Below, piece after piece: positions 6,485-6,626 of a stretch of 6,626 nt of DNA (positions are counted from its first letter, which is position 1; each line of letters starts with the position of its first letter). The notes below the pieces were generated by a model, which made no database searches, had not been told where the DNA came from, and was given only the letters and a program-made list of their open reading frames with translations. The DNA is taken from assembly GCA_025061975.1 (NCBI GenBank), contig JANXBB010000109.1:1-6626 (forward strand), read 5' to 3'. The stretch comes from Caldifarciminota bacterium. Lineage in GTDB: Bacteria > Hydrothermota > Tepidihabitantia > Tepidihabitantales > CAIPLT01. A program made the translations under genes and the position numbers.

Positions 6485-6626
6485 AAAATTTCGCCCCCTG
6501 TCATGAATATTAATTGAGCCCATGCATTATGTAAATTAAACAATGCATTTATATAATTAGATTCTGCTTGGGTGAGCTCATTTTCTTTTTGCTCTAAGAA
6601 AAAATACGATGTGCGACCTTGCTGAT
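6481..6626 (-). CDS. C-terminal fragment of a TolC-family outer-membrane efflux protein
   Basis: The minus strand is open from the window edge to TGA at 6483-6481, giving the last 47 residues. They begin QQGRTSYFFLEQKENELTQA and continue through SNYINALFNLHNAWAQLIFMTGG. This is the typical end of outer-membrane efflux proteins: a Gly-x-x-Ser loop, then a long amphipathic helix of alternating Gln/Glu/Ala/Leu residues ending in a short Leu-x-x-x-x-Gly tail. In the cell it would form the trimeric channel through the outer membrane and periplasm. Its stop overlaps the ATG of the MacA-like gene (ATGA), so channel, adaptor and pump genes form one operon. The N-terminus, signal peptide and operon promoter lie outside the window. 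This gene is easy to miss because it is short here and overlaps the extended adaptor frame. Confidence 0.75.
   Translation of the reverse strand, partial: QQGRTSYFFLEQKENELTQAESNYINALFNLHNAWAQLIFMTGGEIL
6494..6499 (-). promoter_or_regulatory. Ribosome site for the MacA-like gene inside the TolC-like gene
   Basis: On the minus strand AGGGGG lies 9 nt before the ATG at 6484, within the last codons of the TolC-like gene. It can pair with the anti-Shine-Dalgarno sequence with one G-U pair and helps to choose this ATG over the one at 6523. Confidence 0.5.

Noticed and set aside
6485..6523. A 13-codon N-terminal extension of the MacA-like protein from ATG 6523
   Set aside because: It overlaps the TolC-like coding sequence and puts polar residues before the membrane anchor; the ATG at 6484 has the ATGA overlap and a ribosome site.

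Overview
The window is AT-rich (well under half G+C by eye). It carries two complete operon-like blocks facing each other, plus the edge of a third transcript on the left. The organism looks like a Gram-negative-type bacterium: it has a MacA-MacB-TolC tripartite exporter, which needs an outer membrane, together with bacterial sigma70-like promoters and Shine-Dalgarno sites. The 2,3-diphosphoglycerate-synthetase-like gene and the Thermus-like pyrroline-5-carboxylate dehydrogenase would fit a thermophilic or deep-branching lineage, for example a WOR-3-type candidate phylum. That placement is an impression from protein resemblance and is not demonstrated.

Layout. Positions 1-129 (minus) hold the first 43 codons of an MFS-type membrane transporter, whose promoter lies so close to the ATG that its mRNA is probably leaderless. 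Positions 130-606 are a divergent intergenic region with two convincing promoters, two small inverted repeats and no supportable gene. Positions 607-3531 (plus) hold a two-gene unit, a 517-residue 1-pyrroline-5-carboxylate dehydrogenase followed 21 nt later by a 449-residue cyclic 2,3-diphosphoglycerate synthetase-like P-loop NTPase. Positions 3537-6626 (minus) hold the end of a TolC-family outer-membrane channel gene, a MacA-like adaptor and a fused MacB ABC transporter. These three are joined by two 4-nt ATGA stop/start overlaps. The two blocks converge with only 5 nt between their stop codons and no visible terminator.

How the genes work together. The minus-strand trio encodes a complete envelope exporter: MacB takes substrate from the periplasm, MacA bridges, and the TolC-like protein forms the exit duct. 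The plus-strand pair links oxidation of glutamate semialdehyde/P5C to glutamate with an NTPase of uncertain bacterial function; a role in proline, arginine or ornithine breakdown is an inference from the linkage alone. No CRISPR array, tRNA, rRNA or insertion sequence was seen. The most noteworthy items are the dehydrogenase/synthetase-like pairing, the apparently leaderless transporter promoter, and the short helical hairpin of the MacA-like adaptor. I did not find clear evidence of a wholly new system.
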